A DNA stretch of 64,000 nucleotides from Streptomyces sp. NBC_00286 (GTDB lineage: Bacteria; Actinomycetota; Actinomycetes; Streptomycetales; Streptomycetaceae), in assembly GCF_036173125.1 (NCBI RefSeq), contig NZ_CP108054.1, forward strand, positions 4,092,001 through 4,156,000, written 5' to 3'. The notes under the pieces were generated by a model. That model had not been told where the DNA came from and did no database searches. It was given only the letters and a program-made list of their open reading frames with translations. This document shows, in pieces, positions 50,941 through 60,621 of the stretch (position 1 is the stretch's first letter; every line of letters starts with the position of its first letter). A program made the translations under genes and the position numbers.

Positions 50941-52956
50941 TGTCCGGTCCCGGTAGATGCTTGACACTTCGGTCCCAGCTGATGGTTGACAGTGGCCGTG
51001 TTCGGCTTTTCTGTGCGCGTCGTTGCGGTGCGTGTGGGGAGGCCGGGATTGGCGCTGGTGGAGTTGTCGGTTGTCGAGCAGCGATATCGGGCTGTGCTTG
51101 CGGTGTTGGCGGGTGCGACGGTGACGGAGGTCGCCGCTCAGCTGGGGGTGTCCCGGCAGACGGTGAGCGGGTGGAAGTCCCGGTATGAGGCTGCTGGTCT
51201 GGCGGGGTTGGCGGACCGGTCGCGTAGGCCGGCGTCGTGTCCGCATCAGGCGTCTGCGGAGGTGGAGGCGGCGGTGTGTGAGCTGCGGCGCAGGCATCCT
51301 CGGTGGGGGCCGCGGCGGATCGCTCATGTGCTGGAGCGGGCTGGGTCGGTGGCGCCGGTGCCGTCACGGATGACGGTGTATCGGATCCTGGTGCGGCATG
51401 GCCTGGTGGAGCCGGGGGTGCGGCGCCGGAAGCGGTCGGATTACAAGCGCTGGCAGCGGGATCGGCCGATGCAGTTGTGGCAGATGGACATCGTCGGCGG
51501 GGTGATGCTGGTCGACCCGGTCACGGGCGAGTTGTCCGAGGCGAAGGTCGTGACCGGTGTGGACGATCATTCCCGGTACTGCGTGATCGCGTCGGTGGTC
51601 GAGCGGGCGACCGGGCGGGCGGTGTGTGCGGCGTTCGCCCGGGCCCTGCAGGCGTTCGGGGTGCCGGAGGAGGTGCTCACCGACAACGGCAAGCAGTTCA
51701 CCGACCGGTTCGGGCAGGGCGGTGAGGTGCTGTTCGACCGGATCTGTAGGGAGAACGGGATCGCGCACCGGCTGACCCAGCCGGCGTCGCCGACCACGAC
51801 GGGCAAGGTCGAGCGGTTCCACCAGACGCTGCGGCGCGAACTCCTCGACGATTGTGGGGCGTTCGAGAGCATCGGGGCGGCCCAAGTGGCGCTGGATGCG
51901 TGGGTTCAGGAGTACAACTCCGTGCGTCCGCATCAGGCGCTGGACATGCAGTCTCCGGCGGACCGGTTTGCTTCTGTTCCCGAGCAGGAGCGGGAGGTGC
52001 TTGGTCTGAAGGTGCCCGGGGTTCTCTCACTCGTCCCGCAGCAGCGGACGGCCCCGGCGGAGGTGGTCACCGCCGTGGAGTCGGCTGAGCTGGTTCCTGC
52101 CGTGATGGCGCCGAAGACGTCCGGCCTGCCGGTTCAGGGGCCCGATGGTGTGATGCCGGTCGAGCACGGTGGGCCGGTGGAGTTCGAGCGGGTGGTGCCT
52201 GCGAGTGGGAATCTGCAGGTCGCGGGCAAGCAGTTCTGGCTGGGGCCTGTCCGTTCGGGGCTGACGGTGACCTTCTGGGCCGACACGCAGGTGATCCACC
52301 TACTGATCGCCGGGGCGCGGATCAAGACGGTGCGCTCCCACCTGTCGGTGGCAGACCTGGCCCAGCTCGCGGCTCGGGGCGGGCGCGCGGCCGGACCATC
52401 ACCGCTGCCGACCGGGGAGGGGGCCGCGTTCGAGGTCGACCGGACGGTGAACAACAGCGGGCTGGTGAGCCTGGCCGGGCGCCAGGTGCTGGCGGCGGAG
52501 ATCCTGGGCGGACGGCAGGTGAGCATCCGGATCGACGAGGCCACACTGTCGTTCTTCGATCCGTCCTCGCGGGAGCTGCTGCGGGTGCGGCCCAACCCGC
52601 TCGGCCCCGGCGAGGTGCAGCGGCTGCGTGGTCTGCGGCCCGCGGGCCCGCCGCCCCGGCCGCGGGTGGAGCCGGTGCGGGTCCAGCGACGGGTCAGCGC
52701 GGTCGGCACGGTCATGGTCTGCCGCCAGGTCGTCTCCCTCGGCCGCCCCTACGCAGGCCGGACCGTGACCGTGCACGTGTCGGACTCGACGATCACCGTC
52801 CACCTGGACGGCCAGGTCCGAGTCATCCAGCGCACCACCGACATTCCCGTCCGCCACGTGAAGGCGAACAAGCCCCACAAGGTTTCCGATGTTGTCTAGG
52901 CCCACCGTCAAGCATCAGCTGGGACCAGAATGTCAAACATCACCTGGGACTAGACA
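50941..52956 (+). mobile_element. IS481-family insertion sequence, complete
   Basis: Terminal inverted repeats of about 55 bases begin TGTC(C/T)(G/A)GTCCC at both ends and share GGTCCCAGCTGATG-type blocks. The 11-bp flank GGGTGTACGGC occurs on both sides (50928-50938 and 52957-52967), a target duplication showing recent insertion. One transposase gene inside. To the right, an interrupted frame (about 52959-53078) may be the gene it hit. Confidence 0.85.
51034..52899 (+). CDS. IS481 family transposase with long C-terminal domain
   Basis: About 621 residues from GTG 51034 (TTG 50986 also open). N-terminal HTH (VTEVAAQLGVSRQTVSGW), second HTH (RRIAHVLERAGS), then an rve core with LWQMDIVGG (first Asp), VLTDNGKQFTDRF (second Asp) and TGKVERFHQTLRREL (Glu). 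After about residue 330 there is a 290-residue extension of two similar beta-rich segments (LQVAGKQFWLGPVRSG; LVSLAGRQVLAAEILGGRQ), which I take as a duplicated DNA-end-binding domain. Confidence 0.9.
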   Translation: MGRPGLALVELSVVEQRYRAVLAVLAGATVTEVAAQLGVSRQTVSGWKSRYEAAGLAGLADRSRRPASCPHQASAEVEAAVCELRRRHPRWGPRRIAHVLERAGSVAPVPSRMTVYRILVRHGLVEPGVRRRKRSDYKRWQRDRPMQLWQMDIVGGVMLVDPVTGELSEAKVVTGVDDHSRYCVIASVVERATGRAVCAAFARALQAFGVPEEVLTDNGKQFTDRFGQGGEVLFDRICRENGIAHRLTQPASPTTTGKVERFHQTLRRELLDDCGAFESIGAAQVALDAWVQEYNSVRPHQALDMQSPADRFASVPEQEREVLGLKVPGVLSLVPQQRTAPAEVVTAVESAELVPAVMAPKTSGLPVQGPDGVMPVEHGGPVEFERVVPASGNLQVAGKQFWLGPVRSGLTVTFWADTQVIHLLIAGARIKTVRSHLSVADLAQLAARGGRAAGPSPLPTGEGAAFEVDRTVNNSGLVSLAGRQVLAAEILGGRQVSIRIDEATLSFFDPSSRELLRVRPNPLGPGEVQRLRGLRPAGPPPRPRVEPVRVQRRVSAVGTVMVCRQVVSLGRPYAGRTVTVHVSDSTITVHLDGQVRVIQRTTDIPVRHVKANKPHKVSDVV

Positions 52957-53099
52957 GGGTGTACGGCGAGGACGACGGTGTGATGCGCACGCTCGTGGCC
53001 GAGCACGCCATCGCCGTGCTCCTCGTCGGCCACATCACCAAGACGCTGACGGCGCTGCAGCTCAGCTACATGGGCTGACACCCCCGGCCTGAGGGTCAT

Positions 53100-53345
53100 C
53101 TACGGCCCCAGCGGCCGGTCGAATTTGGGGCCAGCGGCCTGGTCGTACTGCCGGATCACGAGATGTCGGCCAGGGTGGGCCGCCTGGATCTGGGCGCAAT
53201 GGTGGACCACCGCACCGAGAGATCCTTTGCGTCCTGTCCCGAACCCGAGGAGTTCCCCCGTATCGACGTCATGGACTCGGTAGTGGATGTCTTCCTTCAA
53301 CGGGCTTGCCACCGTGAGCGGCTCGCCCTGCCAGGAGTCAGTCAC
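53100..53345 (-). CDS. Small hypothetical protein
   Basis: An 81-residue protein from ATG 53345. Contains IHYRVHDVDTGELLGFGTGRKG and HPGRHLVIRQYDQ. Could be a small phage or mobile-element protein. It precedes the nuclease pseudogene on the same strand. No family recognised. Confidence 0.45.
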   Translation of the reverse strand: MTDSWQGEPLTVASPLKEDIHYRVHDVDTGELLGFGTGRKGSLGAVVHHCAQIQAAHPGRHLVIRQYDQAAGPKFDRPLGP

Positions 53346-53388
53346 TCTCTTCCTTCCTGATCACGTCGCTGGGTGAAGGGCACGCGGG

Positions 53389-53886
53389 CTAGGAGGCAAT
53401 TTCCCATTGAGCGGCCGACCCCCCGGAGCCAAACAGGCCGTCGAATCGGCGAGCAATTCTCCCAGAAATCAAGAAGTACGGCGCCCCCGAACCGGCAATG
53501 CTGTGTGGGCCCTCCTGCCCTGCAATGAGAACGTCGTGCGGCGCCAGCACGTCGAGATCGTCGAACACGTAGTAGACCGGGAGTCGTGTCCACGCGACGA
53601 GCTGCAAGTGGGCGTGCACAGCCGCTCGTTCGACGGCGTGCCGACCAGTGCTCCTGCTGGTCATGCGGCTCTTGCAGTCGATCAGCACGAGATCCTTACT
53701 TTTCGCTGCGATGAGGTCAGGGATCCACCTGATGAAGCTGTCGGTTCCCCGAAGAGCATCTTGGAGTCTCTTGGTCAGCAAGCCTTGCCCCTAGGGGTTG
53801 ACTTCCCACCCACGCATGGTGAGTTGTTCAGCGACGTATTGCTCGTGAGCGTCGCCTACCGCTTTCCGCTGCTGAAAGCTCGCCAT
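53389..53886 (-). pseudogene. PD-(D/E)XK nuclease-like gene broken by amber codon
   Basis: ATG 53886 opens a frame that reads KAVGDAHEQYVAEQLTMRGWEVNP, cut here at TAG (53793-53791), and continues in the same frame with a conserved core: WIPDLIAAKSKDLVLID then CKSR (D and D-x-K of a PD-(D/E)XK site) and AWTRLPVYYVFDDLDVL. The continuous homology-like reading across TAG suggests a TGG to TAG change in a 165-residue restriction-endonuclease-like protein. A shorter protein could still start at TTG/ATG after the stop (53781) and keep the catalytic residues. Confidence 0.65.
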
Positions 53887-54418
53887 GCCTGCAGTGTGGC
53901 CCGCCCTGCGGGATACGTAACTCGGCGTGGGCTGAACCCGGCCAGTCCCATCCAGTCTCAGTAGTTGTCACTGCGTTCGGGTGAGTCCGTGGACGTCCGA
54001 CTGTGTACGGCTACGTTCAAAGCAAGTTGGCCGAAAGTCACCCGCAGAACCACGCTTTCCGAGAGGCGGCTTCACGTTGGAGTGCGTTGCCTTTCCCGAG
54101 CTACAGGTATCAGCGTGGCCTGGTACTCGGTGGCTGCTGTGCAGCTTGAAGTTCGGGCCTCTCGTTCGCCATCTCAGTGTGCCGGGCAGTGGTCTTACCG
54201 TCTCCGCGAACATCTTGCCTGAGGCTCGTCAATGCTGCGTGCCGCGCTCTCGCCTGTGCGTGCGCCTCGGTCATGCGGGCCAGCAACTGCTCGTAGTGCG
54301 GGCTGAGAAGCTGTTGTCTTTCCGGAGTTGAGGACTGCGTTTCCGCTGGTCGGGCGTAGGGTCGGCGGTCCCGTGGGAGTAGTGGCCTGTCGTGCTGTCG
54401 CTGCCCGGGAGGTCGTGG
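53887..54418. other. Gap with no supported gene
   Basis: Several overlapping frames on both strands, none with motifs or ribosome-binding sites. A minus-strand segment near 54110-54330 (HYEQLLARMTEAHAQARARH) is helical and could be a decayed gene end. Confidence 0.4.
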
Positions 54419-54970
54419 ATGCCGTCGGTGGTTGGGCTGTTGGAACAGCGTGAGCTGGGTGCTCGCCGTCGCGTGGACGAGCTGCGGGAGGAGGCCGACC
54501 GCGTCCAGGCCGAACTGGCCGTGGCCGAGCGGGAATGGCAGGAGTGGGCCATCGCCCGCTCGCGGGTCGGCGAGGTGCTGGCCCCGGCGGACGAACCCAT
54601 GCAGGACCATGCCCGGGTCGACCGGACCGCGCAGGCCGCCGAGGAGCGGACCGGAAAGACCGCGCGAGTGCCGGGGGCGGCGAAGGCGAAGTCGCAGGTG
54701 CCGGTGTGGCGTGAGGGGCTGGACAGGTCGGTGCTGTCGGTGGACTACCAGCGCATCCTGGACGTGCTCGCGGACCGGTGCCGGCTCGGGCAGGGGCCGC
54801 TGACCTGCCAGGAGATGGCCGCCTTGTTCGGCATGGACGTGGTGCCGGCGCGGGTGGAGGCGCTGCGGTCGAAGGCGAAACGACTGGTCGCGCGCGGCTG
54901 GCTGGCCGAGCCCGCGCCGGGCCGGTTCACGCCTGCTGCGGGCGTGAGCGGGCAAGGCGGCGGGTCATGA
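54419..54970 (+). CDS. Coiled-coil/wHTH protein associated with IS elements
   Basis: A 183-residue protein from ATG 54419 with GGGAGG six bases upstream. N-terminal coiled coil (EQRELGARRRVDELREEAD, VQAELAVAEREWQEW) and C-terminal winged-helix-like half (DYQRILDVLADRCRLGQG, LTCQEMAALFGMDVV, KAKRLVARGWLAE). The same protein type recurs next to transposases in Streptomyces genomes; its role is unknown. Its 3' end overlaps the convergent IS5 transposase by 44 bases. Confidence 0.65.
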   Translation: MPSVVGLLEQRELGARRRVDELREEADRVQAELAVAEREWQEWAIARSRVGEVLAPADEPMQDHARVDRTAQAAEERTGKTARVPGAAKAKSQVPVWREGLDRSVLSVDYQRILDVLADRCRLGQGPLTCQEMAALFGMDVVPARVEALRSKAKRLVARGWLAEPAPGRFTPAAGVSGQGGGS

Positions 54971-55720
54971 GCAGGGTCATCGACCAGTAGACCATCGCCT
55001 CGGCGCTGGTGGTGCGCCGCTCGTAGTCGCGGGCCAGGCGGCGGGTGCGCATCAGGTGGGCGAAGAGATGCTCGACGATCCACCGCTTGGGCAGCACCAC
55101 GAAGCCGCGTATGTCGTCGCTGCGTTTGACGATCGCCAGGACCACCGCGAGGAAGGTGAAGCAGTACTCGATGAGGTTGCCGGTGTAGCCGCCGTCGGCC
55201 CAGACGAGGGCGAGGCGGTGATGCGCGTCGGCCACCTGCTCAAGCAGCACCCGGGCGGCGGCGCGGTCGCCGACATCCGCGGCGGTGACCATCACCCCGA
55301 GCAGCAGGCCGAGGGTGTCGACCACGACGTGCCGCTTGCGCCCGTTGACCAGCTTCCCGCCGTCGAACCCGCGACTGTCCGCACCGACAACAGCGTCCGC
55401 CTTCACCGACTGCGAGTCGATCACTGCGGCCGTCGGCTCCGCGTCGCGGCCCACTTTCTCGCGGACCTGCCCACGTAGCCGGTCGTGGAACTCCTTGACC
55501 AGGCCATGGTCGCGCCAGCGGCGGAAAAACGCGTATACCCGGTCCCACGGCGGGAAGTCGGCCGGCATCGCCCGCCACTTGATGCCGTTGTCAACGAGGT
55601 AGCGGATCGCATCGAGTACAGCCCGGTGGCAGTACGCCTCCGGCCGGCCGCCGCGACCGCGCATCCAGCCCGGCACCGGCAGCAGCGGCCGGACGGCCGG
55701 AGGCACTCCGCGTCCGTCAT
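54927..55720 (-). pseudogene. IS5-family transposase with N-terminal frameshift
   Basis: The 259-codon frame to 54927 carries VLDAIRYLVDNGIKWR, AVIDSQSVKADA (first Asp), LVWADGGYTG (second Asp) and RWIVEHLFAHLMRTRRL (Glu). The usual N-terminus, MTDAE plus upstream NETRRPRYPTD, is in another frame from ATG 55720, so an indel near 55704 separates them. Starts inside the second frame (55706) might still give a nearly full protein. Confidence 0.75.
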
Positions 55721-55986
55721 GTCCGTCGGGTAGCGCGGCCGCCGCGTTTCATTGTCGGCGGCGTTTCCGAACCGGTGAGCCAGGCAGTCACACTCCCAGG
55801 TGACCGAGCTGGACTGCCCGGCCGTCGGCACGGAAGACTGCTGCACCAGGGCCTCCTGCTGCTCGGTGATTCGACACCAACGAGCTGTTCAGGAGGCCCT
55901 GTCCGTATGCGCCAAGCGCCCCACGATCACCCAATCGGGACTCCCGTTCGACGCGCATCTCTCAAGATCGGAAAGACAACAGCTTC

Positions 55987-56718
55987 TCAGGTCTGCCCTT
56001 GGGCCCGAAGCTGTTGGCACGCGGCCAACTGGCCGACCGCCTCTTCGAGGCTGCAGTCGGCCAGAGACGGAATCACCAGATCAGCCTGAGACAAGTCCAT
56101 GTCGGACGTGACCCCATTGGGGACCGCGACGCATGAGAGCCCTGCCAGATTAGCCGCGCGGATCCCATTGGGGGAATCCTCGACAGCAAGGGCAGCCTCA
56201 GGAGGCACTCCAAGAGCCGCACACGTCCGCAGGTAGAGGTCAGGCGCAGGCTTGCCCGGGATTCCCGGCCCACCACAAGAGATCGCCGTAAAGCTGCCAG
56301 CCACGTTTAGACGGCGCAGGTTGCCCACGACCCAATCGGACGGAGAGCTGGAGGCCACACCAAGCAATACGCCCCGTTCGCTCGCTTCCCTCAGCCAGCT
56401 CGTCACTCCCGGCAGGAGACCTGTTCGCGCACAAAGCTCTCTGCTCCGTTGCACTCTCCAGCGCCGCGCCTCGGGTTCGTCTATATCCGTCGGACAGGAC
56501 TTCAACAGGCTCGGCATCAAGTCACGGTGCAGCGACGAGCCGATTCGCTGCTTCCACTCGACCAGCGATGGAGGCGGACATCCATACTGGGCGAACAGAT
56601 CTATCCACGACTGAAGCAGCGACGTCTCCGTGTCCACGATGACACCATCGAAGTCGAATACAACTGCGCGGACACCGAAACCGTGGCCCGACGGCCTCGC
56701 CCTAGTGTCAGGTTTCAT
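55987..56718 (-). CDS. HAD-superfamily phosphatase (beta-PGM-like)
   Basis: A 243-residue protein from ATG 56718 behind GGGAG. HAD motif I VVFDFDGVIVDTETSL (DxD), cap domain (LLQSWIDLFAQYG onward), motif II VASSSPSDW, motif III Lys in GKPAPDLYLRTC, motif IV VEDSPNGIRAA. Typical of phosphosugar or phosphonucleoside hydrolases. Last gene of the operon with the glycosyltransferase, exporter and PurC homologue. Inference: it removes a phosphate from the pathway product. Confidence 0.85.
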   Translation of the reverse strand: MKPDTRARPSGHGFGVRAVVFDFDGVIVDTETSLLQSWIDLFAQYGCPPPSLVEWKQRIGSSLHRDLMPSLLKSCPTDIDEPEARRWRVQRSRELCARTGLLPGVTSWLREASERGVLLGVASSSPSDWVVGNLRRLNVAGSFTAISCGGPGIPGKPAPDLYLRTCAALGVPPEAALAVEDSPNGIRAANLAGLSCVAVPNGVTSDMDLSQADLVIPSLADCSLEEAVGQLAACQQLRAQGQT

Positions 56719-56771
56719 GCTGTGACTCCCACCGTCCTCGGTCAGATACCCGGAAGGCGCCAGAGGCCCTA

Positions 56772-58055
56772 TCACCACAGGTGGCGCAGTGACTCGACGA
56801 GATTAGGTACAAGATCACGATCTCGCGCCACCTTCTCGTGTGCCGACCGGCAGATCTTCCGTGTCTCCTCTGCCGAATAGCTGAGCGCACGCCTGATCGC
56901 GTCTGTCAGCGATCCGACGTCGGTAGCAGAGTAGAAGAGCCCTGTCTGGCCGTCCTCTATCTGCTCGACGAAGCCGTCGCAGGCCGGCGCGACCACGACG
57001 GGGCCTCCGTTCCTGGCCCACATGGCCACCTCGAAGGGCACGTTGGCCAACGGCTCACCGAGCGAGGTGCAGGCAACAACCCGTGTCTCCTCTAGCGCAC
57101 ACAGAGCCCTCGGGAGCTCCCGCGTGAAGCGAGGGACGAGCGTCGCCCGGATGCCGTGCTCGGCGATGAGCCTCCGGTACTCGTCCAGGGTCGGCCCCGA
57201 GTGACTGTGAGGGACCGCGACCAGCGCCAGGTGCACCTGGTCCCGGATCGGACCGAGAGACCGTATGAGCGTGTCCACCCCCTTGACGGGGTCTGCCCTT
57301 CCAAAGGAAAGGACAATAGGGCGGTCGACGGGGATACCCCACTGCGCGACCGTACGGCGCGCTTCTTCCTGAGGGCATGCCTGCAGGTCGCGACTCGCCA
57401 GATCAAGGCTGGAGCGAAAAGGTATCAATCGCTCGGTCCGCAGCCCGTACACATCACGAAGGTGGGACGTAAAAAACTGGCCGATATCGGCCACCCAAGC
57501 GCGGCGAGAACCGTTGACATGCCGGATGCAATCCTGTTCCCAATCCCTTCTCCCTGCAGTCGGTTTGGTCCCGCGAATCGCGTCCGTGCTGTATAAGGCC
57601 TGCACCGTCTTGATGTCGGCGGCATGGGAGCTGGCCCTGTCGGCAATGTACCGAGAAACACCAGCGAAAGGGGTGTCGACGGCAATGACGACCAACTCGT
57701 CTAGCTCTTTGGAGACGCGGACCGCGACATCGGCGGCCTCCCTGGACAGAGCCTCCCACGTGTCGACGGACCAGAGACCCGACGTGGCGCCAGAAGGCAA
57801 CTTGAAGAGTCGTCCGTCCGATTTCTCGATGACGCGCTGAGCCCACACCAGGTCGTCTTCGCTGTAGGCGAGGGTCCGGGTGCCGGGTGCCGGGAAGGCG
57901 ACGTCGACGGTGAAAGGACACAACATGCTCACGAGATCCGCCCGTCGCTCATCCAGCGTTCCCAAGAGCGTCTTCGTCTGCCTGCCGATGCCGTTGGTGT
58001 TGTTGCACACACCGTTGTATGTGCAGTAGAGAATCCCGCGCTTCAAATTGATCAC
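56772..58055 (-). CDS. GT-B glycosyltransferase (GT4-like)
   Basis: About 427 residues; GTG 58055 or TTG 58046, both in frame near AGGTGA. N-terminal Rossmann half begins RGILYCTYNGVCNNTNGIG; the C-terminal half has VLSFGRADPVKGVDTLIR and EPLANVPFEVAMW, the donor-binding pattern of GT4, with PACDGFVEQIEDGQTGLFY. No membrane span. 17 bases after the exporter gene and 53 before the HAD gene, so one operon. Acceptor and sugar unknown. Confidence 0.85.
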   Translation of the reverse strand: MINLKRGILYCTYNGVCNNTNGIGRQTKTLLGTLDERRADLVSMLCPFTVDVAFPAPGTRTLAYSEDDLVWAQRVIEKSDGRLFKLPSGATSGLWSVDTWEALSREAADVAVRVSKELDELVVIAVDTPFAGVSRYIADRASSHAADIKTVQALYSTDAIRGTKPTAGRRDWEQDCIRHVNGSRRAWVADIGQFFTSHLRDVYGLRTERLIPFRSSLDLASRDLQACPQEEARRTVAQWGIPVDRPIVLSFGRADPVKGVDTLIRSLGPIRDQVHLALVAVPHSHSGPTLDEYRRLIAEHGIRATLVPRFTRELPRALCALEETRVVACTSLGEPLANVPFEVAMWARNGGPVVVAPACDGFVEQIEDGQTGLFYSATDVGSLTDAIRRALSYSAEETRKICRSAHEKVARDRDLVPNLVESLRHLW

Positions 58056-58072
58056 CTCGGAACGGTGCGATC

Positions 58073-59296
58073 TCACACTAGTAGTTTTCTTGCCCGCATT
58101 TCTTCTCGGCGGGGGACAAGCAATGTCGCCAAACTGCGGATCAACCCACCCGCCACAAGAGCCAGCGCGGGCCCCAGACCGACGCCGACAGCGTTGCTCA
58201 GCCCCTGGGCGAGAGCTGCTCCGAAAAGGGCTCCCAAGGGGTGGGCCGTCCAGGTGAGCGTTTTCATTGTCGCCACTACGCGTCCCATGCTGGTGTCGTC
58301 GACGACGGACTGGCGAATGACGGCAGCGTTGATATTCCACACGGGCAGGAAGAAGGCTGAAATGGCTGCTATGAGACACATAATGAGGATCTTCTCGCCT
58401 GTCAGTGACAGCGGGACAAAGAGCCACGGCACACCGAGCATTACCGAGCCCAGGGTCATGGTCCGCGCCAACCCGAGCGCCCTGGTGACTTTCCTGGCGA
58501 AGAGCGCTCCAAGACAGGCACCCAGGCTTCCTGAAGTCAGGATGATTCCCAGCCACATAGGGTCGAGCTGCAGCCCGCGATAAACAAAAACCGGAAGCAC
58601 CGCCAGTATGATGGCGAAGCCGAAGTTCGAAGTCGTCGACTTCAGAGCGAGGGGCAGCAGCACAGCGTCGTTCTTCACCATGAGCAGACCTGCTCTTATT
58701 TCATGCGTGATCCTCGGGCGAGACTGAACCCTCATATGCGTCTCAGGAGCCCTCGGCAGGCCTAGAACGGACACAGCGGACATCGCGGCGTTGGCAACCA
58801 GTGCAAAGGGCGCACCGAACATCTTGATGAGAAAGCCGGAGAGGGCGGGTCCCGCGACCTGGGAGACCGAACGGCTCGCTTCGAGGCCGGAATAAGCCGT
58901 GTGCAGACTCCGGGTGCCCGCAGCCGCTGGGACATAGGCCTGCACGGCGATCTCGAAGAAGACAGCAGCCGTGCCGATGACGAATCCGGCGATGTACATC
59001 TGGCCCAGTCCGAGCAGATCAAACGCGGCGGCCATGGGTATTGAGATGACACTCAACAGTCGGATCACGTCGGCACAGACAATCAGACGTCGGCGCGAGA
59101 AGCGGTCGGTGAGGGCCCCTGCGAATAGCCCGGCAAGGGGGTAGCCGAGGCTGACCGCGGCGTTGAGTGCCCCGGCCTCGACAGCCGAGGCGTTCAGCAT
59201 CAGGATCGCGATCGTGGGCAGGGCCGACTCCGTGATCTGGTCGCCCAGCATGCTGGCCGACTGGCACACCAGGAACCTGCTGTAACGCCGGCTCAT
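58073..59296 (-). CDS. MFS transporter (EntS-like exporter)
   Basis: A 407-residue protein from ATG 59296, overlapping the PurC homologue stop (ATGA). About twelve hydrophobic segments and an A-motif-like GALTDRFSRRRLIVCAD loop near 60-75. Family members export siderophores or drugs. Its place in the operon suggests export of the pathway product and producer protection. Confidence 0.9.
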   Translation of the reverse strand: MSRRYSRFLVCQSASMLGDQITESALPTIAILMLNASAVEAGALNAAVSLGYPLAGLFAGALTDRFSRRRLIVCADVIRLLSVISIPMAAAFDLLGLGQMYIAGFVIGTAAVFFEIAVQAYVPAAAGTRSLHTAYSGLEASRSVSQVAGPALSGFLIKMFGAPFALVANAAMSAVSVLGLPRAPETHMRVQSRPRITHEIRAGLLMVKNDAVLLPLALKSTTSNFGFAIILAVLPVFVYRGLQLDPMWLGIILTSGSLGACLGALFARKVTRALGLARTMTLGSVMLGVPWLFVPLSLTGEKILIMCLIAAISAFFLPVWNINAAVIRQSVVDDTSMGRVVATMKTLTWTAHPLGALFGAALAQGLSNAVGVGLGPALALVAGGLIRSLATLLVPRREEMRARKLLV

Positions 59297-60300
59297 CTGC
59301 GGGCCGCATCAATCCAGTCCTCAAGCGAATGATTCGAGAGACGCACGTACACTTCCCGGTAGAGATCGGCTGTTCTCTGGATGATCCGGCCGGGAATATG
59401 CGGAGCAGGGAGGGAACGATTCCATCGCTGCGATGTCAGCCACTCCTTGATCGCACGCCGATCGAAGGACAACGGAACCTCGCCAGGACTCCAGGACCCC
59501 GCAAGCCAGAATCGACTCGAGTCGGGGGTGAGGACTTCGTCGGCGAGGGCGATCCGCCCCACCTCATCGAAGCCAAACTCGAACTTGGTGTCGGCGATGA
59601 CGATGCCCCGAGGCCGGGCGACACGGACGGCCTGATCATAGAGATCGAGACTGCGTTTCTTGAGGGTCTCGAAGACATCGTTCCCCACCAGGTCGGCCGC
59701 AGCACCGGCCGAAAGGTTCTGGTCACCTTCATTGCGCTTGAGTGCGGGCGTGAACAATGGCTCAGGAAAGGGGTCGGCGAACCTCATTCCCTTGGGCATC
59801 ACCTCACCTCCAACTCGCCCGGTGCTGCGGTACTCGTCCCAGGCCGACCCGGTGATGTGCCCACGCACCACACATTCAAGGGGAATCATCCTGAGTTTTC
59901 TCACGACGACCGCCCGACCGGCGAGATGTGAGATCTGGTCCGGAAGATCAGATGCCCGCCATGCGAGCAGATGGTGCGGGGCACTGTCCAGGTTGTCCAG
60001 CCAGAATTTCGTCAGTGCCGTGACGACCAGTCCTTTGTCCGGAACCTCGTCGTTGAGCACGGTGTCGAACGCCGACATCCGGTCGCTGGCTATAAGGGCA
60101 AGCTCGCCCTGCATCCGCGGACCGTGCGGGGGCACTACCTCGTAGATGTCGCGGACCTTTCCCGACGAGCTATACCGCAACTGATTCCCCGCTGTGCCGC
60201 CCAGCGGCCGCGACAAGCTCAGAAGAGGACTTTCCCAGGCGTCGGGAAACGGGATTTCAGCCATCGCCGGTGCCCCCGACCGGGACTGATGCTTCTCCAT
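59293..60300 (-). CDS. SAICAR synthetase homologue (PurC-like)
   Basis: A 335-residue protein from ATG 60300 with AGAGGTGA upstream (ATG 60264 also in frame). SAICAR synthetase motifs: SSGKVRDIYEV (ATP site), ALIASDRMSAFDTVL, PLECVVRGHITGSAWDEY, ADTKFEFGFDEVG and LADEVLTPDSSRFW. The reaction in purine synthesis is CAIR plus aspartate plus ATP to SAICAR. It is not beside other pur genes but in an operon with an exporter, glycosyltransferase and phosphatase. Homologues (PenC) act in pentostatin-type nucleoside biosynthesis, so a secondary-metabolite role is inferred. Confidence 0.85.
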   Translation of the reverse strand: MEKHQSRSGAPAMAEIPFPDAWESPLLSLSRPLGGTAGNQLRYSSSGKVRDIYEVVPPHGPRMQGELALIASDRMSAFDTVLNDEVPDKGLVVTALTKFWLDNLDSAPHHLLAWRASDLPDQISHLAGRAVVVRKLRMIPLECVVRGHITGSAWDEYRSTGRVGGEVMPKGMRFADPFPEPLFTPALKRNEGDQNLSAGAAADLVGNDVFETLKKRSLDLYDQAVRVARPRGIVIADTKFEFGFDEVGRIALADEVLTPDSSRFWLAGSWSPGEVPLSFDRRAIKEWLTSQRWNRSLPAPHIPGRIIQRTADLYREVYVRLSNHSLEDWIDAARR

Positions 60301-60348
60301 ACTCTGTCACCTCTACGGATCGCGAAAATCGGCTTCTTTCGTGGACCG

Positions 60349-60516
60349 TCAATCCCAGCCTGTGGTATCCGGATCCGAAGCCGCTTTGATGGCCACCGAA
60401 GCGATGGGTGAGGCGAAGAACCGATCGTCCGCGCCGTCAACCGTGGCCGCTAAAACGGGCGCAGCGAGACCGAGAACGAGAGTGATCTTCACAATGCTCT
60501 TGCAGGTTCGAGACAT
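60349..60516 (-). CDS. 55-residue exported peptide, possible signal or RiPP precursor
   Basis: ATG 60516 has GGGGG about eight bases upstream and opens 55 codons on minus. Signal peptide SRTCKSIVKITLVLGLAAP with likely cleavage after VLAA; the mature part is about 30 residues (DDRFFASPIASVAIK to the C-terminus DPDTTGWD). A TTA codon (60453-60451) predicts dependence on bldA tRNA. It lies in the operon between the 121-residue gene and the PurC homologue. No Cys in the mature part, so not a lanthipeptide. Small size, export and position suggest a signalling or precursor peptide; no homology was checked. Confidence 0.6.
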   Translation of the reverse strand: MSRTCKSIVKITLVLGLAAPVLAATVDGADDRFFASPIASVAIKAASDPDTTGWD

Positions 60517-60621
60517 GGTGGGCCCCCATTCAGGACCAGAAGGAAACGGGCAGGAATCGGAAGGCGGACTGAGTCCGGTCCTTGCCGACGAATTCAGCTT
60601 CGTCGTCGCGACTGCCGGTTG

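Noticed and set aside
59293..60300. Calling the gene housekeeping purC
   Set aside because: It lies on an att-bounded island in an operon with exporter, GT and HAD genes and no other pur gene; a secondary role is more likely, although a check for another purC is needed.
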